A DNA stretch of 36,676 nucleotides from Acidobacteriaceae bacterium (GCA_031296355.1 JARLFX010000078.1:1-36676); one strand, 5' to 3'; shown: positions 6,596 through 16,618, numbered from the stretch's first letter. The notes: a model not told the origin generated them from the letters alone. Program-made: numbers and translations.

Positions 6596-8482
6596 TTGCA
6601 TCTGGAGCTCAGAGGCGATACTATACGCCGACTAATGAAAGCGCACACGATTAATGTAGCTCCGCAATTTCTCCGTTCCCGCATGGGTAAACTATGCGTC
6701 GCCATCGGCGGTTCTACGCCCAATGAGATGGTCGAACAAGCCGCCCTGGCGGTGAAGGAAAGCCCTTTTCTCGAATTCCGGCTGGACTACCTGCAGAACC
6801 CGCTGGCAGCGATGCCGCGGCTGAAGCAATTTCTGGCGGAACACAGCGAAGCGACCGCTGTAGCCACCTGTCGACGTGCAAGTAATGGCGGCAAATTTAA
6901 AGGCAACGTAGCTGCCGAGATGGAAGTGCTGCAGAAAGCGGCGGACGCCGGGTTCCAGCTGGTGGACATCGAGATGCAGACGGCGCTGACGCTGAAGCAT
7001 GGCGAGATGGACAGCATTCGCGCAGCCGGAGCCGCCATCATCGTGAGCTATCACGATTTTGAAGCGACGCGCGACCTGGACGGCACATTTGAGAAGATAT
7101 TGCCGCTGGGCGCCGAGTTTGTGAAGATTGTGCCGACGGCGAAGTGCCTGGCAGACAACATCACGCTGATGCGCTTCCTGGAACGCACGGTGGACAACGC
7201 CAACGTGATCGGCATCTGCATGGGCGATTACGGCGTGATTAGCCGAGTGCTGGGCGTACGCGCGGGCAGCATATTCACCTTTGCGGCGGCGGCAACGGGC
7301 GCGGAGACGGGCCCAGGGCAGATCGCGGCACGGACGCTGCGCGAGACCTACCGCATTGACCAGGTGGACGCGGCAACCAAGGTGTACGGCGTGGCCGGGA
7401 ACCCGGTGAAGCACTCGCTCTCACCCATCATGATGAACACGGCGTTCCGCCGCGAGACGGAGAACCGGGTTTACCTGGGACTGCAAACATCGAAGCTGAC
7501 GGACCTGCTGAAGCTGGTGAACGAGATTCCGCTGCAGGGCCTGAGCATCACAATGCCGTTCAAGGAAGAGATTCTGAAGCACCTGGCGAAGACGGACCCG
7601 CTGAGCGCGAAGATTGGCGCATGCAACACGGTGGTGCGGGCGCAGGACGGCAATCTGTACGGCTTCAACACGGACGTGGCTGGCATTGTGGGACCACTGG
7701 AGAAGCGGCTGCACCTGCGCGGCGCGAAGGTGCTGGTGCTGGGTGCGGGTGGCGCGGCACGGGCGGCGGTGTTTGGCCTGAAGGACAAGGGCGCGGACGT
7801 CTACATTCTGAACCGCACGGCCCCGACAGCGCAAAAGCTGGCGCGGCAGGCGGGGGCGAAGACCATCAAGCGCGAGGCCGTGGCGAAGACGCAGTTTGAC
7901 GTGATCCTGAATGCAACGCCGATTGGCATGGCGGGCTTCAAGACGCAGACGCTGCTGGAGCCGAAGGAGCTGAATGCGCGGCTGGTATTTGACCTGGTGT
8001 ACAACCCGGTGGAGACACCGCTGATCCGCATGGCGCGGCAGAAGGGCATCCCGATCATTACGGGGATCGAGATGTTTGTGCAGCAGGGGGCGCGGCAGTT
8101 CGAGATATGGACGGGCAAGCCCGCACCGGAGCAGGAGATGCTGCGGGTGGTGATCCACGCACTGCAACAGCAGCAGGGAGCAGCGCAGCCGGTGGCTGTG
8201 GCCGCGCCTGCACGGCTGGCAGAGCCGAAGGCCGCTGAGCCGAAGGCCGCTGAGCCGGAGGATGTGGCCGAGGATGCTCCCGTGGTGGTGGAGAAGAAAG
8301 CGGCGGCACCGGCGAAGGCGGTTGCCCCGAAGGGGATCACCCCGGTGAAGAAAGCGGCTGCTCCGGTGAAGAAAGCGGCGGCACCAGTGAAGAAGGCGGC
8401 GGCACCGGCGAAGAAGGCGGTGGCGCTGGTGAAGAAGGCCGCAGCGCCAGCGAAGAAGCCAGCGGCTAAGAAGAAAAAGTAA
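6596..8482 (+). CDS. aroDE: Fused type I 3-dehydroquinate dehydratase / shikimate dehydrogenase with Lys-Ala-rich tail
   Basis: A 628-residue bifunctional enzyme for shikimate-pathway steps 3 and 4. AroD (about 30-255) shows EFRLDYL, VSYHDFEAT (catalytic His) and FVKIVPTA (Schiff-base Lys). AroE (about 261-520) shows AGNPVKHSLSPIMMN, LSITMPFKE, IGACNTVV, GFNTDVAGI, the NADP-binding VLGAGGAARAA and ATPIGM. After EQEMLRVVIHALQQQ, where AroE normally stops, come about 100 extra residues: AEPKAAEPKAAEPE, then six 7-residue units of the KKAAAPV type ending AKKKK. This resembles histone H1 or AlgP tails. The start is uncertain: 6596 has poor ribosome-binding context, and ATGs at 6635 or 6683 (MGKLCVAIGG) fit the family better. 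A strong terminator follows. Confidence 0.95.
   Translation: MHLELRGDTIRRLMKAHTINVAPQFLRSRMGKLCVAIGGSTPNEMVEQAALAVKESPFLEFRLDYLQNPLAAMPRLKQFLAEHSEATAVATCRRASNGGKFKGNVAAEMEVLQKAADAGFQLVDIEMQTALTLKHGEMDSIRAAGAAIIVSYHDFEATRDLDGTFEKILPLGAEFVKIVPTAKCLADNITLMRFLERTVDNANVIGICMGDYGVISRVLGVRAGSIFTFAAAATGAETGPGQIAARTLRETYRIDQVDAATKVYGVAGNPVKHSLSPIMMNTAFRRETENRVYLGLQTSKLTDLLKLVNEIPLQGLSITMPFKEEILKHLAKTDPLSAKIGACNTVVRAQDGNLYGFNTDVAGIVGPLEKRLHLRGAKVLVLGAGGAARAAVFGLKDKGADVYILNRTAPTAQKLARQAGAKTIKREAVAKTQFDVILNATPIGMAGFKTQTLLEPKELNARLVFDLVYNPVETPLIRMARQKGIPIITGIEMFVQQGARQFEIWTGKPAPEQEMLRVVIHALQQQQGAAQPVAVAAPARLAEPKAAEPKAAEPEDVAEDAPVVVEKKAAAPAKAVAPKGITPVKKAAAPVKKAAAPVKKAAAPAKKAVALVKKAAAPAKKPAAKKKK
8345..8470 (+). 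repeat. In-frame 21-bp tandem repeat in aroDE tail
   Basis: Six 21-bp units (8345, 8366, 8387, 8408, 8429, 8450), each encoding a V/A-KKAAAP-like heptad. Third-codon positions have diverged between units, which suggests the repeat is kept by selection on the protein. A 15-bp unit encoding AEPKA is duplicated just upstream, near 8220-8255. Confidence 0.85.
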
Positions 8483-8497
8483 GTAGGGTTGGAGGAG

Positions 8498-8530
8498 AGG
8501 CCACAGCTTTCGCTGTGGCCTTTTCTTTTT
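8498..8530 (+). terminator. Rho-independent terminator of aroDE
   Basis: A ten-base-pair stem with arms AGGCCACAGC and GCTGTGGCCT, loop TTTC, directly followed by TTTTCTTTTT. It lies 16 nt after the aroDE stop. The same stem recurs at 20997-21028. Confidence 0.9.
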
Positions 8531-8602
8531 GCGCTCACGGACAGGAGGGCGGGTGACGCGAGCGGCGGAGGTGACGGTGAGATGCAGGGGTGGCATGGAA
8601 AC

Positions 8603-8626
8603 CCAGGTCTCAGAATCGAGACCTGG
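8603..8626 (+). repeat. Type A hairpin element
   Basis: Arms CCAGGTCTC and GAGACCTGG, loop AGAATC, then the GGCACCCGC tail. Preceded by ATGGAAAC, as is the copy at 8765. Confidence 0.9.
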
Positions 8627-8686
8627 GGCACCCGCTTTGGTTGTGGCTTTTTCTTTTTGCGCTCAGAGGTAGGGGGCAGGAGCGGT

Positions 8687-8742
8687 CGTCGCGATGCGAC
8701 GATGTCCCACACATCGCAAAGGACGCGATGTATGGGGCACCC
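8687..8742 (+). repeat. Type B double-hairpin element
   Basis: First hairpin CGTCGC-GAT-GCGACG, second hairpin CCCACACATCGC / GCGATGTATGGG with loop AAAGGAC, then the GGGGCACCC tail. The second stem has one C-A mismatch that is shared by all B copies. Confidence 0.85.
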
Positions 8743-8764
8743 AGAGTGGTGGTGATATGGAAAC

Positions 8765-8788
8765 CCAGGTCTCAGAATCGAGACCTGG
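8765..8788 (+). repeat. Type A hairpin element
   Basis: The core is identical to the copy at 8603. It is followed by GGCACCCGCTTCTGTGGCTT, the same extended tail found inside pabB-pabC. Confidence 0.9.
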
Positions 8789-9027
8789 GGCACCCGCTTC
8801 TGTGGCTTACGGTGAGATTTGCGGGATGACAAAAATGGGGAAAAAAACAAAACATGAGGGTGTGACAAAGATGGCCGCGCGACGCTGTCTTTCGTCCGGA
8901 TGGTGCTTTCTTCCGTCTGTATCCCCCGAAAGTTGCAGAGCGATGGGGGCGGGGATTCCATAGCATTATTGGGAGCGCCACACTACTCGCCCAACTTAGA
9001 GGCGGAAAGGCGCAGGTCTTTTCTCCT

Positions 9028-11403
9028 ATGCATGCTCTCCTGGTCCAAGACGAAGACGCGCGGCTGAAAGCACTGCAGTTGTATGAGGTGCTGGATACCC
9101 CTACGGACGCGACTCTTGACGACATAACCCGTTTGACTGCGCAGATTTGCGGCACCCCCATGGCGGGCATCTCGCTGGTGGAGATCGACCGGGTGTGGTT
9201 CAAATCGCGAATTGGGATTGAAGCGACCCAGGTGCCGCGGGCGTTTGCGCCGTGCGATCAGACGATTGAAGGCGACACCATCTACGAGATACCGGATGCG
9301 ACCAAGGTGGCAGATTATGCGCCGCGGGGCATCCCCATTGATGGGAAGTTTGCGCGCTACTACGCCGGGGCTCCGCTGGTCACGCCGGATGGGGTGACGG
9401 TAGGCGCGCTGTTTGTGATGGACACGAAGGAGCGCACGCTGGATGCTGGTCAACTGTCTGCGCTACAGATACTGGGGCGGCAGGTGATCACGCGCATGGA
9501 GTTCTACGCGAAGGTGCGTGCGCTGGAGCGGCAGGCGCGGCAGCGGGCGCGGATTGAATCGGCGCTGACGGTGGAGCGGAATTTTGTGAGCGCGGTGCTG
9601 GATACGGTGGGCGCGCTGGTGCTGGTGATCGATACCGCGGGGCGCGTGGTGCGGTTCAACCGCACATGCGAAAACATCTCCGGGTACCAGTTCACGCAGT
9701 TGCAGGGACGACCCTTCTGGGAGCAGTTGATCCCGAAAGAAGATTTCGAAGAGACGATTGCGACATTTGAGAAGATCCGCAATGGAGGCTATCCGGCGGC
9801 GTATGAGAACCGCTGGCTGGCGCGCGACGGCAGCGTGAAGCGCATTGCGTGGAGCGCGACGGCGCTGCTGGATGCGCAGAACCAGGTGGCGTTCATTATT
9901 GCCACGGGCATTGACGTGACGGTGCAGCGTGAAGCGGAACAGACGCTGCGCGAGAGCGAAGCGCGCTACCGGCAGCTGGTGGAAGGCTCGCTGGGTATGG
10001 TGTGTACGCATGACCTGGAAGGCAAGCTGCTGAGCGTGAACCAGCACACGGCGGAGAGCCTGGACTATGCGGTGGACGAGATGGTGGGCCAGCCGCTGGT
10101 GAAGTTCATTGACACGGAATACCGCGAAAACATGGGGCTGTATCTACAGCAGATGATCCGGGAAGGTGAATCGCAGGGGCTGCTGCACCTGTGCCATCGC
10201 AGCGGCGACGTGCACGTGATCGCGTACCGTAACAAGCTGATCGAGATGGAAGGGCGCGCGCCGTATGTGCTGGGATTCGGCGTGGACATCACGGAGAAGA
10301 TTGAAGCGGAAGAGAAGCTGAACCGGCTGACGCGGCAGAGCGATTCGATACTGGAGTCAGTGGGCGACGGCATCTACGGCACGAACCTGGACGGCAAGGT
10401 GACGATCGTGAATCCGGCAGCGGCGGAGATGCTGGGCTACAAGGTGCAGGAGTTGCTGGGGCAGGATATGCATACGCTCTCGCACCACACCAAGGCGGAC
10501 GGGACGCCGAATCCGAGCGAGAGCTGCATGATCCGGCAGAGCCTGCTCACAGAGCAGACGGTTCGCGTGGCAGACGAGATCTTCTGGCGCAAGGATGGAA
10601 CGAGCTTCCCGGTCGAGTATGTGGCACGGCCGCAGATCAGCGATGGCAAGGCGGTGGGCGTGGTGGTTGCGTTTACCGACGTGACGGAGCGGCGCGCGCT
10701 GGACAAGATGAAGGATGAGTTCATCTCAACCGTGAGCCATGAGCTGCGGACACCATTGACGGCGCTGCGCGCGGCACTGGGGCTGGTGGCCGGGGGCGCG
10801 CTGGCATCGAAGCCGGAGAAGATGCACCAGATGGTGGAGATCGCGCTGGGCAACACCGACCGGCTGGTGCGGCTGGTAAACGACATTCTGGACCTGGAAC
10901 GGATTGGCAGCGGCAAGGCGCAACTGCACTCGACCATGAACAGCGTAGAAGACCTGATGCGGCGGGCGGTGGAGCTGCAATCGGTGCGCGCGGAGAAGGC
11001 GCATGTTCAGTTTTCGATTGCGGCGGAGGGCGTGAGCGTGTGGGCCGATCCGGACCGGATTCTGCAGATGCTGGCGAACCTGATTGGGAACGCGATCAAG
11101 TTTTCGCCAAACGGCGGAGAGATTCACCTGGTGGCGCGCAACCTGAGCGACAACGAAGCGCAGATCGAAGTGCATGACCAGGGGCGCGGGATTCCGCAGG
11201 ACAAGCTGGAACAGATCTTCGAGCGGTTCCAGCAGGTGGACGCTTCCGATTCGCGCGCGATGGGCGGCACCGGGCTGGGACTGGCGATCTGCCGGAGCAT
11301 TGCTCAGCAACATGGCGGGCGGATATGGGCGGAGAGCGCACCGGGTAAGGGTGCGAGCTTCTTCTTTACACTGCCGACGCGGCCGAGACAGAATCTGAGA
11401 TAG
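9028..11403 (+). CDS. Hybrid GAF-PAS-PAS-PAS sensor histidine kinase
   Basis: A 791-residue kinase with no predicted membrane segment. It has an N-terminal GAF domain (about 10-165), three PAS domains (about 185-300, 308-425, 432-555), a HisKA dimerisation domain with FISTVSHELRTPLT (phospho-acceptor His571) and a HATPase domain with NLIGNAIKFSPNGG, DQGRGIP, FQQVDASDSRAMGGTGLGL and the final FFFTLPTRP. It is a soluble sensor; the ligand is unknown. No response regulator lies beside it, so it is an orphan kinase and its partner cannot be read from context. The ATG at 9028 has no strong Shine-Dalgarno. The last few codons (GACAGAATCTG) mark the start of a segment repeated at 13179. Confidence 0.93.
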   Translation: MHALLVQDEDARLKALQLYEVLDTPTDATLDDITRLTAQICGTPMAGISLVEIDRVWFKSRIGIEATQVPRAFAPCDQTIEGDTIYEIPDATKVADYAPRGIPIDGKFARYYAGAPLVTPDGVTVGALFVMDTKERTLDAGQLSALQILGRQVITRMEFYAKVRALERQARQRARIESALTVERNFVSAVLDTVGALVLVIDTAGRVVRFNRTCENISGYQFTQLQGRPFWEQLIPKEDFEETIATFEKIRNGGYPAAYENRWLARDGSVKRIAWSATALLDAQNQVAFIIATGIDVTVQREAEQTLRESEARYRQLVEGSLGMVCTHDLEGKLLSVNQHTAESLDYAVDEMVGQPLVKFIDTEYRENMGLYLQQMIREGESQGLLHLCHRSGDVHVIAYRNKLIEMEGRAPYVLGFGVDITEKIEAEEKLNRLTRQSDSILESVGDGIYGTNLDGKVTIVNPAAAEMLGYKVQELLGQDMHTLSHHTKADGTPNPSESCMIRQSLLTEQTVRVADEIFWRKDGTSFPVEYVARPQISDGKAVGVVVAFTDVTERRALDKMKDEFISTVSHELRTPLTALRAALGLVAGGALASKPEKMHQMVEIALGNTDRLVRLVNDILDLERIGSGKAQLHSTMNSVEDLMRRAVELQSVRAEKAHVQFSIAAEGVSVWADPDRILQMLANLIGNAIKFSPNGGEIHLVARNLSDNEAQIEVHDQGRGIPQDKLEQIFERFQQVDASDSRAMGGTGLGLAICRSIAQQHGGRIWAESAPGKGASFFFTLPTRPRQNLR

Positions 11404-11411
11404 GGCGGCGA

Positions 11412-11459
11412 GTCAGCAAGTCAGCAAGTCAGCGGGTCAGCGGGTCAGCGGGTCAGCGG
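11412..11459 (+). repeat. Six-unit 8-bp tandem repeat GTCAGC(AA/GG)
   Basis: Units GTCAGCAA twice, then GTCAGCGG four times, just after the kinase stop. A four-unit version lies at 13203-13234. Unit number and sequence differ between the two sites, as expected for slippage. Confidence 0.9.
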
Positions 11460-11527
11460 GAGAGCGAGCCGGCGGGTTCCGTGCAGAGGAAGCTCTTTGG
11501 CGGTATGGGTGACGTAAGAAGCGTCGG

Positions 11528-11555
11528 GATCCTTCGCCTGCGGCTCAGGATGACA
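11528..11555 (+). repeat. GGATCCTTCGCCTGCGGCTCAGGATGACA repeat
   Basis: A member of the short GGATGACA family lying within the long direct repeat; its twin is at 13287-13314. Both share the CCTGCGG spacer not seen in other copies, which confirms that the two long repeats have a common origin. Confidence 0.8.
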
Positions 11556-11610
11556 CAACTCGCATTCGTGGTGAACCGGCAGGAGCTGTGGCAGAGAAAG
11601 ATTTGTGCGC

Positions 11611-11678
11611 GTCGCGCGTCGCCGCTGCGCGACGATTCCCACTCATCACGATGAGGCTGTGATGAATGGGGCACCCGG
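11611..11678 (+). repeat. Type B double-hairpin element
   Basis: First hairpin arms GTCGCGC/GCGCGAC; second hairpin CCCACTCATCAC / GTGATGAATGGG with loop GATGAGGCT, then the GCACCCGG tail. Confidence 0.85.
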
Positions 11679-11698
11679 ATTTGTGGCGATTCGAAAAC

Positions 11699-11722
11699 CC
11701 AGGTCTCAGAAGCGAGACCTGG
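11699..11722 (+). repeat. Type A hairpin element
   Basis: Arms CCAGGTCTC and GAGACCTGG, loop AGAAGC, tail GGCACCCGGATTTGTGG. The preceding B element ends in the same GGATTTGTGG sequence, so the two elements share a 3' end. Confidence 0.9.
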
Positions 11723-11811
11723 GGCACCCGGATTTGTGGGGATACGAAAACCCACTTTATGCGCACGCTGCGCTCACGGCAATCGATGCGATGCGCTGGG
11801 CGCTGGCACCA

Positions 11812-12957
11812 TCAATTCAGTTCCAGCTGGTCTCTACCGGGGAATTTGGGAAATACGGTATGAGGCTCGGTCTGATACCAAAAAGCAACTGAGGAAATAT
11901 CATCGCTCAGCGGCAAATACCTTCCGCCAGATTGCCAGCCCAAATCCTGAATCGTCACACGTAAATCACTGTCAAAACGCACTGGATCCACGATGTGCCA
12001 GCGATACATGCCGAATCGCTGCTGAGACTGGTAAAGGCCGTCCGGTTTCAGAACCTGCGCCAGCCCAGAGTAGGGACTGGTAAATTCCTCGTACTGCTTT
12101 TTCTCCGAATTCTCAAAATTATAGGAGCCGTTGAAGTAATCTTCCGTTCCGGTTCCGTTGATCGTTGGGAATGCCTTGTCTCCGTCTATGTAGAATTTGA
12201 TCTCACCCTCACCCCACCAACCGCTGTTATGCACCCCCCAGGCCATATAGGTTCCGACGTACTGGCCCTTTCCGTGGATGCCATCGACGATGGTGTAGTC
12301 CTGCTTTTGCGGCACAGGGTTGGTGCGGCGGAACTGAGCGTGAAAGTATGCAGCGTCCCTGGACACCGGCGCCTGAGCGTAATCAATCTGGTAATAGAGC
12401 GTCATGGGTTTGCTGTCCAGATTCTCCATCGTGATCCTGGCTTTCCGACGGAACGGCATTGGCCAGTAGGAGTTGAACGCGCTTCCGGGGTTCACACATA
12501 CTGCAAGAGAGGATATTTTTGCGTACTTGCCTAAGCCCATTGCAAAGAAATCACCCACGGGCACTTCCACAGAGGGATACTTCTCGTCGTCCCAATACAT
12601 ACGCAGGACAGCGAGACGCCAGTTTCCCGTCGGTGTGATCCAAATATGCTGAATCAAACCAGACCCGTTGATTTCGGCCATTGTGTAGGTTGCACCCGGT
12701 TCAATGACAACCGATGGATTCACCTTCCAGCCCAAGCCTAATTCGCGAGAGGCGCGAGTGCCTGTTCCTTCAGCCGCTGTGCCGCCCTTGCCCTTTTCTC
12801 CGGTGGGATTCTCGGGACTAATTGAAAAACTCCTGGCATTGGAGAGGAGATAAAGATTGCTTAGCTGGTTACCGAGTCCATCATAAGCAGGCCCCTGGGC
12901 CAGGACCATAGCTGGCATACAGAGAAGAAACGTAACAACGCAGATCATCGACTTCAT
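11812..12957 (-). CDS. Secreted DUF2961 / GH172-type glycoside hydrolase
   Basis: A 381-residue protein. The signal peptide is MKSMICVVTFLLCMPAMVLA-Q. The mature part has DUF2961 features: AEINGSGLIQHIWITP, DEKYPSVEVPVGDFFAMG, FNSYWPMPFRRKARITMEN, GWWGEGEIKFYIDGD and the strongly conserved INGTGTEDYFNGSYNF. DUF2961 proteins are now glycoside hydrolase family GH172, acting on fructofuranose or arabinofuranose linkages; the acidic residues in the last two motifs match the catalytic region. The substrate cannot be predicted. Its base composition is visibly lower in GC than its neighbours, and it lies between long direct repeats, so it may have been acquired or duplicated separately. No transporter or regulator accompanies it. 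Confidence 0.88.
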   Translation of the reverse strand: MKSMICVVTFLLCMPAMVLAQGPAYDGLGNQLSNLYLLSNARSFSISPENPTGEKGKGGTAAEGTGTRASRELGLGWKVNPSVVIEPGATYTMAEINGSGLIQHIWITPTGNWRLAVLRMYWDDEKYPSVEVPVGDFFAMGLGKYAKISSLAVCVNPGSAFNSYWPMPFRRKARITMENLDSKPMTLYYQIDYAQAPVSRDAAYFHAQFRRTNPVPQKQDYTIVDGIHGKGQYVGTYMAWGVHNSGWWGEGEIKFYIDGDKAFPTINGTGTEDYFNGSYNFENSEKKQYEEFTSPYSGLAQVLKPDGLYQSQQRFGMYRWHIVDPVRFDSDLRVTIQDLGWQSGGRYLPLSDDISSVAFWYQTEPHTVFPKFPGRDQLELN

Positions 12958-13177
12958 ATTGAATTTTCCTTCAGTTCGCTGAAAGTATCCCCAGGCGTTA
13001 TCGCCAACTACAATTCCACACTTTGGCTAACAACCCCAAACCGCGGTTCAGGGAATACTGAGCCAAACAGACAAATCCCGTGCATTGTGAGGCGCTTCCG
13101 GACACACTGCTTTTATTGCTGACCATTGTAGTTCACCAAGAAAAAACACGGCATCCATTGTGGATGGCGCAGGGTCA
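12958..13177. other. Spacer upstream of GH172-like gene
   Basis: About 220 bp of lower-GC DNA before the direct repeat. It should hold the promoter of the minus-strand hydrolase gene, but no convincing -35/-10 pair or operator was identified. A 63-codon frame at 13080-13271 runs into repeat DNA and is not credible. Confidence 0.4.
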
Positions 13178-13178
13178 A

Positions 13179-13435
13179 GACAGAATCTGCGTAGGACAGC
13201 GAGTCAGCAAGTCAGCGGGTCAGCTAGTCAGCGGGTTCCGTGCAGAGGAAGCTCTTTGGCGGTGTGGGTAACGTAAGGAGCGTCGGGATCCTTCGCCTGC
13301 GGCTCAGGATGACACTTTCATGAGTAGAGGTGACCGGGAGAGTAGAGGCGCGATGAAGATTTGCGCGCGTCGCGCGTCGTCGCGTTGCGACGATTCCCAC
13401 TCATCACGATGAGGCCGTGATGAATGGGGCACCCA
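13179..13435 (+). repeat. Right copy of long direct repeat flanking the GH172-like gene
   Basis: Same order of blocks as 11386-11678: GACAGAATCTG, 8-bp tandem units (13203-13234), GGGTTCCGTGCAGAGGAAGC, CGTCGGGATCCTTCGCCTGC with GGCTCAGGATGACA, and a type B hairpin (13378-13435). This copy contains the kinase-terminal GACAGAATCTG block although no kinase precedes it. Confidence 0.8.
13378..13435 (+). repeat. Type B double-hairpin element
   Basis: First hairpin CGTCGC-GTT-GCGACG; second hairpin CCCACTCATCAC / GTGATGAATGGG with loop GATGAGGCC, tail GGCACCCAGAGTGGTGG. Confidence 0.85.
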
Positions 13436-13453
13436 GAGTGGTGGCTAAATAGG

Positions 13454-15412
<1,959 letters not shown>

Positions 15413-15549
15413 CGGGTGGGGATCCCCTTCGTTATGTTGGACAATGCCACGTTACGATACGTGATGCATGTCAGGCAAGTGTCCTGCGCGGACGGCGGAT
15501 CGCTTCGCGTGGCTGGCCGGAGGCAACAGTGGTTATGCAAGCATCGTAC

Positions 15550-15608
15550 CCAGGTCTCAAACGCGAGACCCATTCGACTTCGCTCAGGGCAGGCTCTGGG
15601 GCACCCGC
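15550..15608 (+). repeat. Type A hairpin element split by another small repeat
   Basis: The left part CCAGGTCTCAAACGCGAGACC (15550-15570) is complete up to the second arm. Then about 25 bp starting CATTCGACTTCGCTCAGGGC interrupt the arm before CTGGGGCACCCG resumes at about 15596. This is best read as an insertion of a different small element into an A element. Confidence 0.75.
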
Positions 15609-15640
15609 ATTGGTGACTGCATGAAGGGTAGACTGGCTGG

Positions 15641-15814
15641 ATGGACTTCCCTGCATCGGCGCTGATTGGATTCTTCCTAGGATTCGGGTTTGGCGTGGGG
15701 TGCGCGCTGGCGGTGATGTATTCGATCTACATGGGTGGGTACAAGAAGGCGGTGCGCGAGGCGGCGGAGCCGAGCGCGCGGTTTCTGAAGGTGAAGGCGG
15801 GGCTGAAGGATTAG
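15641..15814 (+). CDS. Small membrane protein
   Basis: A 57-residue protein starting MDFPASALIGFFLGFGFG. It has one Gly-rich hydrophobic helix (about 6-30) and a basic C-terminal tail (GGYKKAVREAAEP..FLKVKAGLKD). A GAAGGG at about 15623-15628 may act as ribosome-binding site, though spacing is long. The codon pattern is GC-rich at third positions, as in neighbouring genes, which supports it being real. The family is not recognised. It stands alone between acs and the DUF421 gene, both on the other strand. Confidence 0.55.
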   Translation: MDFPASALIGFFLGFGFGVGCALAVMYSIYMGGYKKAVREAAEPSARFLKVKAGLKD

Positions 15815-15868
15815 CGGGTCAGCAGAAGCGGTCGTGGCCTCGCGCCAGAGCGGTGGTGACACGGACGC

Positions 15869-15892
15869 CCAGGTCTCAGAAGCGAGACCTGT
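15869..15892 (+). repeat. Type A hairpin element
   Basis: Arms CCAGGTCTC and GAGACCTGT (last pair lost), loop AGAAGC, then GGCACCCGG. A partial second tail (CTCGTGCACCCGG) and an AGATTCTGCGCGC..CGCAGAATGACA repeat (15928-15963) follow. Confidence 0.85.
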
Positions 15893-16030
15893 GGCACCCG
15901 GCAGGCTCTCGTGCACCCGGCGAGAAGCAGATTCTGCGCGCAAAAGCACGCGCAGAATGACAAATTATAAAAGTTGAATTCTGCCCCCCGGGCTACGTAC
16001 AAAACAGGGGCGTGAAGCGGATTGGGCCGA

Positions 16031-16618
16031 TCAGCCTTTGGCGGCGAGGTCGGCGCGGAGCTGTTTGACCTCTTCGGCCAGGGCGGTGAGCTGATCCTTG
16101 AGGCCGGCGAAGCTGGTTTCGCTGGCGGTGGGCTTGATGGTCTCCACGTAGAAGCTGCCGTTGGGTTCGAGGGTGCAGATCTCGACTTCGCTGAAGTGGT
16201 TCACATTCTGTTTGTGCAGGACGGAGAGGAGCTCTTCGCGGGTGATGGTTTCGATCTTCAAGGCCTCTTCATGGACGATGCCGTGGCGGATGAGGACGGT
16301 TTGCCCGCCCTCAACTGCGTGGGTGAGCTTGGGGGCCTTGAAGAGGGTGCGCACGACGAGCCAGTTGATGGCCAGGAGAGAGAAGGCGCCGATGAAGCCT
16401 CCGGTGACGGAGTTGTCGTCGCCAATGATGGCGTTCTGGACGGTATTGGAGAGAGAGAGCAGGACGACCAGGTCAAAGGGGTTGAGCTGGGCGAGTTCGC
16501 GCTTGCCGAAGATGCGTAAAAAGGCGATCAGGAAGAGGTAGACGACGACAGGGCGGAGAATTTTCTCCAAAACCGGCAGGGGCAAGTGAAACATGTTTTG
16601 CAGGATCGTATGCAACAT
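16031..16618 (-). CDS. DUF421 / YetF-like membrane protein
   Basis: A 195-residue protein. Three N-terminal membrane segments (about 17-37, 45-63, 71-90) hold the family signature FLRIFGKRELAQLNPFDLVVLLSLSNTVQNA (split here as FLRIFGKREL and LNPFDLVVLL). A cytoplasmic domain follows with VEGGQTVLIRHG, EELLSVLHKQNVNHFSEVEICTLEPNGSF and a short C-terminal coiled coil (LAEEVKQLRADLAAKG). The family is widespread and of unclear function. The ATG at 16618 has AGGAG 8 nt upstream. No clear operon partner. Confidence 0.9.
   Translation of the reverse strand: MLHTILQNMFHLPLPVLEKILRPVVVYLFLIAFLRIFGKRELAQLNPFDLVVLLSLSNTVQNAIIGDDNSVTGGFIGAFSLLAINWLVVRTLFKAPKLTHAVEGGQTVLIRHGIVHEEALKIETITREELLSVLHKQNVNHFSEVEICTLEPNGSFYVETIKPTASETSFAGLKDQLTALAEEVKQLRADLAAKG

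Larger units (their letters stand above)
8531..9027. repeat. Spacer with type A and type B hairpin elements
   Basis: This spacer between aroDE and the histidine kinase holds A elements at 8603-8626 and 8765-8788 (arms CCAGGTCTC/GAGACCTGG, loop AGAATC) and a B element at 8687-8742. All are followed by the GGGGCACCC tail. The remainder (8830-9027) presumably carries the kinase promoter, but no clear -35/-10 can be assigned. Confidence 0.75.
11386..11678 (+). repeat. Left copy of long direct repeat flanking the GH172-like gene
   Basis: It starts in the last codons of the kinase (GACAGAATCTG) and continues through 8-bp tandem repeats (11412-11459). Next come GGGTTCCGTGCAGAGGAAGC, CTCTTTGGCGGTATGGGT, CGTCGGGATCCTTCGCCTGC and a type B hairpin. 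The same order appears at 13179-13435, with indels and substitutions. Confidence 0.8.

Noticed and set aside
7421..8596. 391-codon minus-strand Arg/Leu/His-rich frame
   Set aside because: Shadow of aroDE, running into hairpin repeats.
13080..13271. 63-codon plus-strand frame in the GH172 spacer
   Set aside because: No ribosome-binding site, odd composition, ends inside the direct repeat.
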